From positions 248,001-312,000 of the forward strand of contig JAJEHD010000013.1 in assembly GCA_022819505.1 (NCBI GenBank): DNA of 64,000 nt. Direction: 5' to 3'. This stretch comes from Acidimicrobiia bacterium (GTDB lineage Bacteria > Actinomycetota > Acidimicrobiia > Acidimicrobiales > Aldehydirespiratoraceae). Both the position numbers and the translations under genes were made by a program. The notes beneath the pieces were generated by a model that was not told the DNA's origin, searched no databases, and saw nothing but the letters and a program-made list of their open reading frames with translations. Each line of letters starts with the position of its first letter. Within the stretch, counting starts at the first letter, position 1. Positions 16,068 through 26,445 of the stretch are shown here, one piece after another.

Positions 16068-17006
16068 TCAGGCCTGAGCCTCCAGCCAAGCCACGATCTC
16101 ATCCCGCATCCAGTCCGGCTCGAGTACCTCGGCGTGCTCGAGGAACTCGACGACGAAGGTCCGCAGCGCGGCGGGGTCGCGCACTCGCAGTGTGAGGACA
16201 ACCGACCCGTCGGGCCGGCGCTCGCCGTCGACCCCGGCCCGATGGCAGGCCCAGGCGGCCTGGTCGACGTCCACCAGCACCCGCACGTCGACCGGCTCGC
16301 CCGCGCCGAACTCCCACGGCTTGACGGTGCGAGGATCGGGTCCCTCCCCCACCGGGCGGTCGGCCGGGCCCAGCTCGGTCACCGGACCGTCGATGCGGTC
16401 GACCCGGTACGTGCGCTCAGTGCCCCGGCCGACGTCCCACCCCACCAGATACCAGTGGCCTCGGTGGAACGACAGGCGCCACGGCTCGATGCGACGCTCG
16501 GCGTCCCGGTACACGAGCTGGACCGCACGGCGTCCGATCGCGGCCGCCACCAGCTTCGACAGCGCCTCGTGGAAGGGCAGCTCGTCCACCGTCGCAACCG
16601 GCTCCACCGCCTCGCCGGCCGACCCGATCTCACCCTCGTCGCCAGCACCGGCGCCGCCCAGCCGGGCCAGGCCCGCACCCGCGCCACCCTCGAGGCGCAC
16701 CAGGTTGGTGGCCAGGTGCAGCGCGGCCAGTTCGTCGGGGTCGAAGCGCACGTCGCGCCCCGCGTAGGCCCCGGCCGGGATCCGGTAGCCCTCCACCGGC
16801 GGGTCGAGGCGGTACAGGGTCGACACCTCGATGGGCACCCCGATGGCCCGCAGGTCGGCCTTGTCGCGCTCGAACATGCGCCTGAAGGCGGCCAGGTCCT
16901 CGGAGTAGGCGCCGGCCATGCGCGCCCGCAGCTCGCCCGCGCTGAGCGGCTGCGTGGCGTTGCGCAGCGCCGCAGTGAGGTTCAATAGCCGTTCGAGCTT
17001 GTCCAT
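16068..17006 (-). CDS. pafB: WYL-domain transcriptional regulator PafB
   Basis: 312 residues. The N-terminal HTH starts MDKLERLLNLTAALRNATQPLSAGEL and includes FRRMFERDKADLRAIG and VPIEV, the usual PafB opening. The WYL domain has RRAVQLVYRDAERRIEPW, GHWYLVGWDVGRGTERTYRVDRI, and a C-terminal WCX segment. It acts with PafC in the proteasome-linked DNA-damage response; WYL domains are thought to sense single-stranded DNA. It lies 45 nt after pafA, as in Mycobacterium. Confidence 0.9.
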   Translation of the reverse strand: MDKLERLLNLTAALRNATQPLSAGELRARMAGAYSEDLAAFRRMFERDKADLRAIGVPIEVSTLYRLDPPVEGYRIPAGAYAGRDVRFDPDELAALHLATNLVRLEGGAGAGLARLGGAGAGDEGEIGSAGEAVEPVATVDELPFHEALSKLVAAAIGRRAVQLVYRDAERRIEPWRLSFHRGHWYLVGWDVGRGTERTYRVDRIDGPVTELGPADRPVGEGPDPRTVKPWEFGAGEPVDVRVLVDVDQAAWACHRAGVDGERRPDGSVVLTLRVRDPAALRTFVVEFLEHAEVLEPDWMRDEIVAWLEAQA

Positions 17007-17051
17007 CGGGTCCGAGGTTGGTCCGGTATCTCGACGTTACCGGGACCGGGG

Positions 17052-18410
17052 TTATAGGGACGCGATGAGCTTCTCCACCCGCTCGTCCTGGGACTTGAAC
17101 GGGTCCTTGCACAGCACGGTCCGCTGCGACTGGTCGTTGAGCTTCAGGTGCACCCAGTCGACGGTGTAGTCGCGCCGGCGCTCCTTGGCCCGGCGGATGA
17201 ACTCGCCCCGGAGGCGGGCCCGGGTGGTGTCGGGAGGGTTCTCCACGGCGTGCTGGATCTCGGCGTCGGTGACCAGCGTCTCCACCATCCGGCGGCGCTG
17301 CATCCGGTAGTAGAGGCCGCGGCCGCGGCTCACATCGTGGTACTGGAGGTCGACGAGGGCCACCCGGGGGTCGGCCAGTTCCAGGTCGTGGCGCTCCCGG
17401 TAGGCCTCCACCAGGTGGTGCTTGATGACCCAGTCGATCTCGCGGTCGAGCTTGAGGGGGTCCTGCTCGATGGCGGTCAGGCAGTACTCCCACATCGTGA
17501 GCGCCTTCTTCTCCTCGTCGGAGAGGTCGTGGTGCTCGGCGTAGCGCAGGGCCCGGTTGAGGTACTCCGACTGGATCTCGAGAGCGCTCACCTCGCGCCC
17601 GGTGGCCAGGCGCACCCGGCGCCGGCAGGTGGTGTCGTGGCTGATCTCGCGGATGGCCCTGATCGGGTTCTCCAGGGTCATGTCGCGCAGCACCACCCGG
17701 GGGTCCTCCAGCATGCGCAGCATCAGGGCGCACGCGCCCACCTTGAGGAAGGTCGTGTACTCGCTCATGTTGGAGTCGCCCACGATCACGTGCAGGCGCC
17801 GGAAGCGCTCGGCGTCGGCGTGGGGCTCGTCACGGGTGTTGATGATGGGCCGCGACCGGGTGGTGGCCGACGACACCCCCTCCCAGATGTGCTCGGCTCG
17901 CTGGCTGATGCAGTACATGGCGCCCCGGGCGGTCTGGAGCACCTTGCCCGCGCCGGCGTAGATCTGGCGGCTGACCAGGAACGGGATCAGCACCTCGGCG
18001 TAGTCGCTGAGGTCGTCGCGGCGGCTGGTCAGGTAGTTCTCGTGGCAGCCGTAGCTGTTGCCCGCGGAGTCGGTGTTGTTCTTGAACAGGAAGACGTCGC
18101 CGCGGATGCCCTCCTCGGCCAGGCGCTCCTCGGCGTCGCCCAGGAGCCTCTCGACAATGCGCTCCCCCGCCTTGTCGTGCACCACCAGGTCGTGGGCCGA
18201 GTCGCACTCAGGGGTGGCGTACTCAGGGTGGCTGCCCACATCGAGGTAGAGCCGCGAGCCGTTGCCGAGGAACACGTTGCTGCTGCGCCCCCACGACACC
18301 ACCTTGCGGAACAGGTAGCGGGCGACCTCGTCGGGGCTGAGGCGGCGCTGGCCCCGCAGCGTGCAGGTGACGCCGTACTCGTTCTCGATCCCGAAGATGC
18401 GCCGCTGCAC
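17052..18410 (-). CDS. pafA: Pup-protein ligase
   Basis: 452 residues, the same length as mycobacterial PafA. The GTG start gives [17 protein letters not shown], matching the family N-terminus; in-frame codons upstream are Gly/Arg filler. ATP/Mg-binding acidic residues lie in FGIENEYG, the [14 protein letters not shown] motif and [46 protein letters not shown] is the carboxylate-amine ligase core. It joins the C-terminal Glu of Pup to substrate lysines. A TACGGT box (17-nt window 18417-18422) precedes the GTG by 6 nt. Confidence 0.95.
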   Translation of the reverse strand: MQRRIFGIENEYGVTCTLRGQRRLSPDEVARYLFRKVVSWGRSSNVFLGNGSRLYLDVGSHPEYATPECDSAHDLVVHDKAGERIVERLLGDAEERLAEEGIRGDVFLFKNNTDSAGNSYGCHENYLTSRRDDLSDYAEVLIPFLVSRQIYAGAGKVLQTARGAMYCISQRAEHIWEGVSSATTRSRPIINTRDEPHADAERFRRLHVIVGDSNMSEYTTFLKVGACALMLRMLEDPRVVLRDMTLENPIRAIREISHDTTCRRRVRLATGREVSALEIQSEYLNRALRYAEHHDLSDEEKKALTMWEYCLTAIEQDPLKLDREIDWVIKHHLVEAYRERHDLELADPRVALVDLQYHDVSRGRGLYYRMQRRRMVETLVTDAEIQHAVENPPDTTRARLRGEFIRRAKERRRDYTVDWVHLKLNDQSQRTVLCKDPFKSQDERVEKLIASL

Positions 18411-18483
18411 CCCGCCACCGTACCCCCCGCGACCGCCCAACTCCGGATCGGCCCGTTCTCAACGGATTGGCCCAGTTCGGGGG

Positions 18484-19173
18484 TTAGGCCTCGAGGATGG
18501 AGGCTAGTTCTTCGTCGGTTAGGCGGCGGAAGGCTCGGCGGTCGCCGTTCCGGTCGAGCACGGCGGCTTCGAGGCTCTCGGCGCCGAGGGTGCGGTCGGG
18601 GCCGGCCAGGGCTGCCACCGCGGCCCGCACCCCGTCGGCGAGCGAGCGGGGGGCGGCGGGCAGCGCGTCCTCGAAGCGCTCCGATATCTCCTCAGTCTCG
18701 CCGCCCAGCACGACCCAGTCGTCCTCGTCGACCACGGTGCCGTCATAGAGGATGTGGAACAGCTGGTCGGCCCGTCCGTCATCGTCGAGGCCGATCTCGG
18801 CCACCAGGATCTCCACCTCCATCGGCTTGACCTCGTGGGTGAAGACCTGCCCGAGGCTCTGGGCGTAAGCGTTGGCCAGGCTGCGGGCGTCCACGTCCTC
18901 GCGGCTGAAGGCGAACCCTTTCAAGTCGGCGTGGCGCACCCCGGCGATGCGGAGCTGGTCGAACTCGTTGTAGCGGCCCACCCCCGCGAAGGCGATCCTG
19001 TCGTAGATCTCGCTCACCTTGCGCAATGTGCTGGAGGTGTTCTCGGCCACGATGGCGATGCCGCCGCCGTAGCGGAAGGCGACCAGGCTGCGGCCCCGGG
19101 CGATGCCCTTGCGGGCGTAGTCGGCCTTGTCCTTCATCACCTGCTCGGGCGGCGCGTAGAAGGGCATGGTCAT
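18484..19173 (-). CDS. prcA: Proteasome alpha subunit
   Basis: 229 residues. The actinobacterial PrcA start [45 protein letters not shown] is recognisable, with IAFAGVGRYNEFDQLR next. There is no catalytic Thr, as expected for a gating alpha ring. The C-terminal about 50 residues are acidic and helical. Its start overlaps the prcB stop (ATGA), which couples the two subunits at a 1:1 ratio. Confidence 0.95.
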   Translation of the reverse strand: MTMPFYAPPEQVMKDKADYARKGIARGRSLVAFRYGGGIAIVAENTSSTLRKVSEIYDRIAFAGVGRYNEFDQLRIAGVRHADLKGFAFSREDVDARSLANAYAQSLGQVFTHEVKPMEVEILVAEIGLDDDGRADQLFHILYDGTVVDEDDWVVLGGETEEISERFEDALPAAPRSLADGVRAAVAALAGPDRTLGAESLEAAVLDRNGDRRAFRRLTDEELASILEA

Positions 19174-19997
19174 GACGTGCCCCCCTGGGTCTCCCGCCGG
19201 CTGCGGTGGCGCCGCAGCAGCCGCTCGGTGCGCCGGCGCAGCTCGGCGTCGTCGAGACGCTGGTACCCGTCGGCGTCGATCACCGCCACCACCGGGAACA
19301 CGTCGCGCACCGGGTCGGGGCCACCGGTGGCCGAGTCGGCGTCGGAGGCCACGAACAGCGCATCCAGCACCAGGTCGGTGGCCGACGCCCGCGTCATCGA
19401 CGGGCGGAACCCCAGCTTCACGACGGTGTCGGCGTGCAGCGAGCCGGAGCCGGTGGCCGCATGGTCGCGCTCCTCGTAGCGCCCGCCGGTGACGTCGTAC
19501 TCGAAGATCCGGCCCTTCGAGGCACCCAGGTCGTAGCCGGCGAAGATCGGGACCACCACCAGCCCCTGCATGGCCGCTGGCAGGTTGGCCCGCACCATCT
19601 GGCCGAGCTGGTTGGCCTTGCCCTCGAGGCTTATGGGCGTGCCCTCCACCTTCTCGTAGTGCTCGAGTTGGAGCTGGAACAGTCGCACCATCTCCGCCGA
19701 GGGGCCGGCCGCGCCCGCGATGGCCACCCCGGAGTGGCGGTCGGCCGGGAACACCTTCTCGATGCGGTGGTTGCTGATCAGATGGCCCGCGGTGGCCCGC
19801 CGGTCGCCGGCAAGGACCACGCCCGAGTCATAGCGGACGGCCACGCAGGTCGTGCCGTGAGGAATCTCCACCGGTGCCACCTGGGGGTGGTCCGTAGCCG
19901 CCAGCGGATTGGTGTCGGAGCCGGCACGGCTGAGGCGCAGCAGCGCGGCGAAGTCCGGGCCGGGATCGTTATGCGTCCCGAAGCGGGGCAGGCTCAC
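19170..19997 (-). CDS. prcB: Proteasome beta subunit
   Basis: 275 residues. The GTG start overlaps the pup stop (GTGA) and gives a propeptide of 48 residues that ends in HG; the mature chain should begin at Thr49 ([11 protein letters not shown]), the N-terminal nucleophile. The active-site lysine region [13 protein letters not shown] and the Ser/Asp region SGSLHADT agree with a catalytic subunit. Fourteen copies form the two inner rings of the 20S core that degrades pupylated proteins. Confidence 0.95.
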   Translation of the reverse strand: MSLPRFGTHNDPGPDFAALLRLSRAGSDTNPLAATDHPQVAPVEIPHGTTCVAVRYDSGVVLAGDRRATAGHLISNHRIEKVFPADRHSGVAIAGAAGPSAEMVRLFQLQLEHYEKVEGTPISLEGKANQLGQMVRANLPAAMQGLVVVPIFAGYDLGASKGRIFEYDVTGGRYEERDHAATGSGSLHADTVVKLGFRPSMTRASATDLVLDALFVASDADSATGGPDPVRDVFPVVAVIDADGYQRLDDAELRRRTERLLRRHRSRRETQGGTS

Positions 19998-20188
19998 TCG
20001 CCGCCCTTTTGGATGTAGCTCTTGACGAAGTCCTCGGCGTTGGTCTCCAGCACCTCGTCGATCTCGTCGAGCAGATCGTCGAGCTGGGCCTTGATGTCGG
20101 AGCCGCGCTCGGACGCGGGCGGCGACTCCTCCACCGACTGCTCTCGGGGCGACGGGGCCGGCTTGCGGATCTGCTCTCGTTCGGCCAC
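19994..20188 (-). CDS. pup: Prokaryotic ubiquitin-like protein Pup
   Basis: 64 residues, the normal Pup length. The N-terminus is disordered and polar; the central coiled-coil segment [30 protein letters not shown] binds ARC/Mpa. The chain ends KGGE: the C-terminal residue is Glu, not Gln, so Pup is ready for ligation without deamidation. GTG start with a strong GGAGGAAA ribosome site just upstream, fitting the high amounts of Pup needed. Confidence 0.97.
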   Translation of the reverse strand: MAEREQIRKPAPSPREQSVEESPPASERGSDIKAQLDDLLDEIDEVLETNAEDFVKSYIQKGGE

Positions 20189-20229
20189 TGGTTTCCTCCA
20201 GGATCGTGTCTGACCAAGTTATCCACACC

Positions 20230-21747
20230 TTACGCGCCTGCGGAGCCCAAGCGTCGCAGCAGCTCCATCGCGGAGCCGCACTCGTCGAACATGTCGCCCA
20301 CGTGTGCGACCGTTCCCCGCGCCGGCTCGGTCATGGAGACCCGCCGCAGGGAGCCCTCACCCACATCGAAGACGATCGAGTCCCAGTTGGCCGCCACCAC
20401 CTCGGCTGCGAACTTCTGCAGGCAGCGGCCCCGGAAGTAGGCCCGGGTGTCGGGCGGGGGCTCGGTCATGGCCCGCACGGCCGCGGCCTCGTCCACCAGC
20501 GTCTCCAGCCCGGCCCTGGCCGCCAGGGACCGGTCCGGGCGCAGATCGTGGTACTGGATGTCGAGGGCCCGCAACCGGGCGTCCTCGAAGTCAAGGCCGT
20601 GGCGGTCCCGGAAGCCGTCCAGGAGCCTGAGCTTGGCCACCCAGTCGATCTGGCCGGCCAGCGTGGCCGGGTCGCGCTCCAGGCCACCGAGCACGTCCTC
20701 CCACCGGGCCAGCACCCGGCGGGCCACCTCCCCGCCGGCGGCGTCGGCCCCCCGCTGCTCCACATAGGTCCGGGCCGCGGCCAGCAGCTCCCACTGCACG
20801 CCGAGAGCGGTGATGGTGGTGCCGTCGGCGAGCTCCAACGGCTGGCGCAGCTGCAGGTCGCGGCTCACCTGGCGCAACGCGGCCACCGGCGCGGCGAACC
20901 GGAACTCGCGGGGCATTGCGTCGTCCTCGGTGAGGGCCATCACCAGCGCGGTCGTGCCGACCTTGAGGAAGGTCGCCACCTGCGACATGTTGGCGTCCCC
21001 GACGATCACATGCAGGCGCCGGTACTTGGCCGCGTCGGCGTGGGGCTCGTCGCGGGTGTTCACGATGGGGCGTTTGAGGGTCGTCTCCAGGCCGACCTCC
21101 TCCTCGATGAAGTCGGCCCGCTGGGAGATCTGGTAGCCGGCCTCGTCGAGGCGCATCCCCGGGGTCTCGGTGCCCAGCTTGCCGGCGCCGCAGTAGATCT
21201 GGCGGGTGACGAAGTGCGCGGTGGCATGGGTGACTATCCGCGAGAACGGCACGGCCCGGCTCACCAGGTAGTTCTCGTGGCAGCCGTAGCTGTTGCCCTT
21301 GCCGTCGGAGTTGTTCTTGTAGACCACGATCTCCTCGTCGGGCGGCAGCAGCCTCCGCACCGCCTCCATGGAGCGGGCCGCGATCAGCTCGGCCGCCCGG
21401 TCGTAGAGGACCACCGAGTGGGCATCGGCGCACTCGGGGGTGGACAGCTCCGGATGGGCGTGGTCGACGTAGTAGCGGGCGCCGTTGGTGAGCACCGCGT
21501 TCACCAGGTGGGTTTCGATCTCGGGAGCGAGCGACCCCGCCGGCGCGCCGCCGCGGGCGTCGTTGCCGGGGGTCTCGTCGGTGAAGTCCCAGCCCACCGC
21601 GGCCCGGCCCGGCTCCGGCGCGTGACCGTGGGCGATCAGGTAGGCGTTGATCAGCAGCGACGAGGCTGAGATGGGGTTGGGCTCGGAGGCTCCCCGGTGG
21701 ACGATGCCGTACTCGGTCTCGAGCCCGAGCATCTTGGGGACAGCCAT
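20230..21747 (-). CDS. dop: Depupylase/Pup deamidase
   Basis: 505 residues. PafA-like fold with [50 protein letters not shown] and [28 protein letters not shown]. The Dop-specific loop is present in FTDETPGNDARGGAPAG, which separates it from PafA. Because Pup ends in Glu, the main job here should be removal of Pup from substrates and recycling. The ATG follows TAGCGT (21756-21761) by 8 nt, a leaderless-type start for dop-pup-prcB-prcA. Confidence 0.95.
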   Translation of the reverse strand: MAVPKMLGLETEYGIVHRGASEPNPISASSLLINAYLIAHGHAPEPGRAAVGWDFTDETPGNDARGGAPAGSLAPEIETHLVNAVLTNGARYYVDHAHPELSTPECADAHSVVLYDRAAELIAARSMEAVRRLLPPDEEIVVYKNNSDGKGNSYGCHENYLVSRAVPFSRIVTHATAHFVTRQIYCGAGKLGTETPGMRLDEAGYQISQRADFIEEEVGLETTLKRPIVNTRDEPHADAAKYRRLHVIVGDANMSQVATFLKVGTTALVMALTEDDAMPREFRFAAPVAALRQVSRDLQLRQPLELADGTTITALGVQWELLAAARTYVEQRGADAAGGEVARRVLARWEDVLGGLERDPATLAGQIDWVAKLRLLDGFRDRHGLDFEDARLRALDIQYHDLRPDRSLAARAGLETLVDEAAAVRAMTEPPPDTRAYFRGRCLQKFAAEVVAANWDSIVFDVGEGSLRRVSMTEPARGTVAHVGDMFDECGSAMELLRRLGSAGA

Positions 21748-21793
21748 GGGGCCGGACGCTACCGGGCCTCGCCGGGTCTACCGGAGGCGGGGG

Positions 21794-22573
<780 letters not shown>

Positions 22574-22613
22574 GGCTTGATCCCCCTGCGGTGTGTGTCG
22601 GCTGGCGGCACGA

Positions 22614-24758
22614 TTAGCGCTCCCCCACTCCTAGCCGCTTCTCGAGGCGCTGGCTGTGCTTGGACATGTTGTAGGCGAATATCCAGTAGATGAACGACGC
22701 GAACAGCAGGCCCTCCCGCTTGACGCCGAGGAACTCCGACTGCGCGGAGATCACCTTGTCGGCGATCCGCAGGAAGTCGAAGATACCGACGACGGCCAGC
22801 AGCGAGGTCTCCTTGAACGTGGCGATGACCTGGCCCACCAGCGGCGGTATCGACACCCTCAGGGCCTGGGGCAGCACGACGAACAGGGTGCGCTGCACGG
22901 TGGTGAGCCCGACCGCGTCGGAGGCCTCGTACTGGCCCTGGCGGACAGCCTGAAGGCCGCCGCGGACGTTCTCGGCCAGGTAGGCGGCCGAGAACAGCGC
23001 GAAGCCGATGGTGGCTCCGGCGATGTCGGTCAAGGACATGTTCGACGGTAGGAACAGGTTGAAGATCAGGGTGAAGAAGAACAGCAGGGTGATCAGGGGC
23101 ACGCCCCGGAACACCTCTATGTAGGCGGTGGACAGCACCCTGAAGATCGGCAACTTGGACGTGCGGGCCAGCGCGAGCAGTACGCCCAGCGGGAATGCCG
23201 CCAGGAGGGTGAACACGGCCACGATGAGGGTGATCCCGAAGCCGCCGATCAGGGCGTCGGTGGGCGTCTCGACGGTGGAGGGCGAGTTCACCAGCGTGAC
23301 CAGCCAGTGGAACACGGCCATGATCGCCACCCAGGCGACCACCAGTCTCAGCCGCTGGGAGCGGTCGCCGGCAAAGTTGTGGGCCAGCAGGGCGACTACC
23401 GCCAGCAGCAGGAAGCTGATCCGCGCCTTCTGCAGCATCGGGTACCAGCCGAAGTAGGCGGCCACCCAGTTGAGCACGGCCACCCCGACCAGCACGACGG
23501 CCATGATGCGGCCGGCCTCGCCGATGCGGGGGTGAGTCAGGTACCACACGACGAGGCCCCCGAGGACGGCGAAGAACACCGCCATCGGGATGTCGGTGGA
23601 AAGAACGTGGTCCCAGTCGAGATCAGGGTCGCGCAGCACCGCCCAGTACAGGACGAACGGGGCCATCACCCAGAGCAGGTTCAGCGGCACCCGCAGCCTC
23701 CGAGCCGCCGGTGCCGTGCTGAGCGCCCGCCCCAACAAGAAGGTGCCGACCAGCAGGGCCCACATGACCGTCCAGGGCAGTTTCGTGGTCATGGCGACCG
23801 TGCGGCCGGGCTCGGAGATGAACTCGCCCTCCAGGAAGGCGTAATGCCCCCACGGGTACGCCCACGCCGACAGCACCATGATCCCGGCGGCCGCGAAGAA
23901 GACGTGCATGGCCGGCACGAAGGTGTTGCGGCGGCGGGAGTCTCCCAGACCGAACCACAGCGCCGCGCCCGAGCCGGCGAGCACGACCGCGCCCAGCCAC
24001 CACCACGCCCGGTCCGCCATGGCGTCGACGAACGACTCCCTAGCGATCTCGCCGGTCGCGTACTGCTGCACGATCAGCACCCCGACGCTCGCCAGCACCA
24101 GCACGCCGTGAGCGAGCCTCGGCTCCGGCCCGTCGCGCAGGTAGGTGCCCTGGAGGTGGAACCAAACCGCGAGGGCGACGTTGGCCAGCACCAGCACGCC
24201 GAGCACGGCCAGAGCGTTGGTGTCCAGCCAGTCGACGAAGGAGTCGCCGACCGCGGCGGCCTCGCGGTGCACGACCAGGCCCTCGCTGTCGACCACGGCC
24301 GAGGGCTCGCGTAGCAGGATCCCCAGCCCGATCACGCCCCCCATGCCCATCAGGTTCATCGACAGCTTCTTCATCGAGATGCCCGCGCCGGTTCGAGCCA
24401 GCAGCCCCACCGACAGCCCCGACAGCACCGCGATGGCCCCGACGCAGACCCAGATGCGGATGTACTGGTCCTGGGGGTAGGCGTGGGTGAACAGGAACCG
24501 CATGTTGGTCTTGACGGCTCGCCAGGTCCGCTCCTCGCTGAACGTGAAGTTGAGCAGGCCGCGCACCGCCAGCAGCACCAGCAGCGTGAAGACGCCGGTG
24601 AGCACCGAGTTGACCGCGGAGGAGAACAGGTTCTTGCTCAGCCACTCTCCCGCCGACAGACTCGGCTCCTCGGGCTTGCGGGCAGGCTCTTGCTCGCCGG
24701 CCCACGCCTCCGCCGGGTCTACGACCGGTGCCGCCGGATCGCCCATCGGCACAGTCAT
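22614..24758 (-). CDS. Oversized amino-acid ABC permease (AapM/HisM-like)
   Basis: 714 residues against roughly 380-430 in known AapM proteins. The BPD_transp_1 core is confined to the last about 230 residues: [42 protein letters not shown] and the EAA loop [26 protein letters not shown]. The first about 480 residues hold about ten further hydrophobic helices with no recognisable domain, including [15 protein letters not shown] near the join. The extension may form an accessory membrane module. It follows the other permease by 18 nt. Confidence 0.85.
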   Translation of the reverse strand: MTVPMGDPAAPVVDPAEAWAGEQEPARKPEEPSLSAGEWLSKNLFSSAVNSVLTGVFTLLVLLAVRGLLNFTFSEERTWRAVKTNMRFLFTHAYPQDQYIRIWVCVGAIAVLSGLSVGLLARTGAGISMKKLSMNLMGMGGVIGLGILLREPSAVVDSEGLVVHREAAAVGDSFVDWLDTNALAVLGVLVLANVALAVWFHLQGTYLRDGPEPRLAHGVLVLASVGVLIVQQYATGEIARESFVDAMADRAWWWLGAVVLAGSGAALWFGLGDSRRRNTFVPAMHVFFAAAGIMVLSAWAYPWGHYAFLEGEFISEPGRTVAMTTKLPWTVMWALLVGTFLLGRALSTAPAARRLRVPLNLLWVMAPFVLYWAVLRDPDLDWDHVLSTDIPMAVFFAVLGGLVVWYLTHPRIGEAGRIMAVVLVGVAVLNWVAAYFGWYPMLQKARISFLLLAVVALLAHNFAGDRSQRLRLVVAWVAIMAVFHWLVTLVNSPSTVETPTDALIGGFGITLIVAVFTLLAAFPLGVLLALARTSKLPIFRVLSTAYIEVFRGVPLITLLFFFTLIFNLFLPSNMSLTDIAGATIGFALFSAAYLAENVRGGLQAVRQGQYEASDAVGLTTVQRTLFVVLPQALRVSIPPLVGQVIATFKETSLLAVVGIFDFLRIADKVISAQSEFLGVKREGLLFASFIYWIFAYNMSKHSQRLEKRLGVGER

Positions 24759-24776
24759 CTCAGCACTCCGGGCATC

Positions 24777-26312
24777 TCAGCGCTCCACGATCTTCATGCG
24801 GACGTTGAAGAAGTTCACGATCACCGAGATCGTTAGCGAGCAGGCCAGGTAGAACAGCATCCACAGCGAGATCACCTCGAGCGTCTTGCCGGTCTGGTTG
24901 TAGACGATCTGGCCCACCTGGACGAAGTCGCTGTAGCCCACCGCGATGGCCAGGGAGGTGTTCTTGGTGAGGTTCAGGTACTGGTTGCCCAACGGCGGGA
25001 GGATCACCCGGAACGCCTGCGGGAGGACGACACGGCGCAGCATGGTCACCCGCCGCAGGCCCACGGCCAGCCCGGCCTCGGTCTGGCCCTTGGGCACGGC
25101 CAGGATCCCGCCCCGCACGATCTCGGCGATGAACGACGCGGTGTAGAGCACCACGCCGAAGAACACTGCGGTGCCCCCCTGGGTGAGGTTCAAACCGGCC
25201 GGGCCGGGGTTGGGGAAGTTGCCGATCTGCTCGACGTCGGGGGCCTTGATGTCCATGGGCTTGCCGGTGCGGCCGTCCCCGAACTTGTCGGCGATCACCC
25301 CGAGCAGGTCGGTGCCGGAGTTGATGATCCAGCTCGACAGGCCCGGCCAGCCCACCAGCACGAACGCGATCACCGCCAGCGCGCCCACCCCGGCGAAGAT
25401 GATCCGGAACTTGTCGTCGTCGGTGAGCTTCATGAGACCCGCCGGGGTGCGGCGCCGGGCCAGGAAGCGGCGGATCCACCATGCGGCCGCCGTCACCGCG
25501 GCCAGCGACAGCACCACCTGCACGATCACCGGCGTCAGCCTGGAGTAGCCGTCGCCGATGAAGTCGAAGATGGAACCCACCCAGCCGAAGATCGGGTGGG
25601 CGAACCAGCCCACCGCGCCGAAGACGGCCAAAACTGCGACGAGGCTGGCCACCGGGTAGGTGTCCTGGCCGGTGGCGTCGTGGCGGCGCTCCTGGCGGCG
25701 CTTGACGAAGGAGCCGACCAGCCAGCCTGCACCGAGGAAGATGAGCCACTGGTAGAAGCCGTCGTCGATGTGCACCCGCGGCACTGACACGCCCTTGTTG
25801 GAGAGGTGCAGGACGCCGTTGATGGGCCCAGAATCCAGCTCCACGTCGGGAAGGGTGGCGACCAGTGCCCAGATGAAGACGATCTGGACCAGCAGCGGGA
25901 TGTTGCGGGCAGTCTCGATGAAGACGCTGCACATGCGGCTGACGATCCAGTTGCTCGACAGCCGCCCGACGCCGACGAGCACCCCGAGGATGGTGGCCGC
26001 GATGATCCCGCCCACTGCGATGCGAATGGTGTTGACCGCTCCGGCCCACAGGGCCCGGCCGGCGGTGTCGGGGTCGGTGTCGATGCCCTCCCGGAGGTCG
26101 CTTCCGAGGCCGATGCCCAGGAAGTCGTACTTGATCTCGATCCCCTGGCGGTTGAGGTTCTCGAGGGCCTGCGTGGTCAGGAAGAAGAGCGCGAACACCA
26201 CCAGCAGGAGCGTGAACACCTGGGCCAGCCACTTGACGACGGTGGCGTCGCGGTAGAAGGGCGGACGCCCCGACTGAGTCGCAGCCAGCGTGGTCTGGTC
26301 AGTGTTGGACAC
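24777..26312 (-). CDS. Amino-acid ABC permease (AapQ/HisQ-like), enlarged
   Basis: 511 residues. The split BPD_transp_1 domain starts with AGAVNTIRIAVGGIIAATILGVLVGVGRLS and IETARNIPLLVQIVFIW. It then has an insert of about 200 residues with extra membrane helices (residues about 160-370). It resumes with FIAEIVRGGILAVPKGQTEAGLAVGLRRVTMLRRVVLPQAFR, the EAA loop. Known AapQ proteins carry a smaller insert at the same place. It pairs with the 714-residue subunit. GTG start. Confidence 0.88.
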   Translation of the reverse strand: MSNTDQTTLAATQSGRPPFYRDATVVKWLAQVFTLLLVVFALFFLTTQALENLNRQGIEIKYDFLGIGLGSDLREGIDTDPDTAGRALWAGAVNTIRIAVGGIIAATILGVLVGVGRLSSNWIVSRMCSVFIETARNIPLLVQIVFIWALVATLPDVELDSGPINGVLHLSNKGVSVPRVHIDDGFYQWLIFLGAGWLVGSFVKRRQERRHDATGQDTYPVASLVAVLAVFGAVGWFAHPIFGWVGSIFDFIGDGYSRLTPVIVQVVLSLAAVTAAAWWIRRFLARRRTPAGLMKLTDDDKFRIIFAGVGALAVIAFVLVGWPGLSSWIINSGTDLLGVIADKFGDGRTGKPMDIKAPDVEQIGNFPNPGPAGLNLTQGGTAVFFGVVLYTASFIAEIVRGGILAVPKGQTEAGLAVGLRRVTMLRRVVLPQAFRVILPPLGNQYLNLTKNTSLAIAVGYSDFVQVGQIVYNQTGKTLEVISLWMLFYLACSLTISVIVNFFNVRMKIVER

Positions 26313-26363
26313 GCCGGGGCGCCTCCAAGGCGGTCGGTGGCGGGATAGGTGGCTAGAACGGCA

Positions 26364-26397
26364 ACGGGGGTCCGGGACTCATGTCCCGGACCCCCGT
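26364..26397 (-). terminator. 15-bp perfect stem-loop after the first binding-protein gene
   Basis: Arms acgggggtccgggac (26364-26378) and gtcccggacccccgt (26383-26397) pair perfectly around a TCAT loop. It lies between the binding-protein stop (26446) and the permease start (26312) on the minus strand. A second, weaker repeat, ACCTAG/CTAGGT, is at 26400-26424. The T-run after the stem is poor. It is more likely a partial terminator or 3'-end stabiliser that gives excess binding protein over permease than a full stop. Confidence 0.7.
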
Positions 26398-26445
26398 CAA
26401 CCTAGACGAGAATGTTGGCTAGGTGAAACCTTTGACGTTTCCGGT

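Noticed and set aside
19998..20228. Longer PrcB frame starting upstream of pup
   Set aside because: It would run through the whole pup gene in another frame; the GTG overlapping the pup stop fits the known prcB arrangement.
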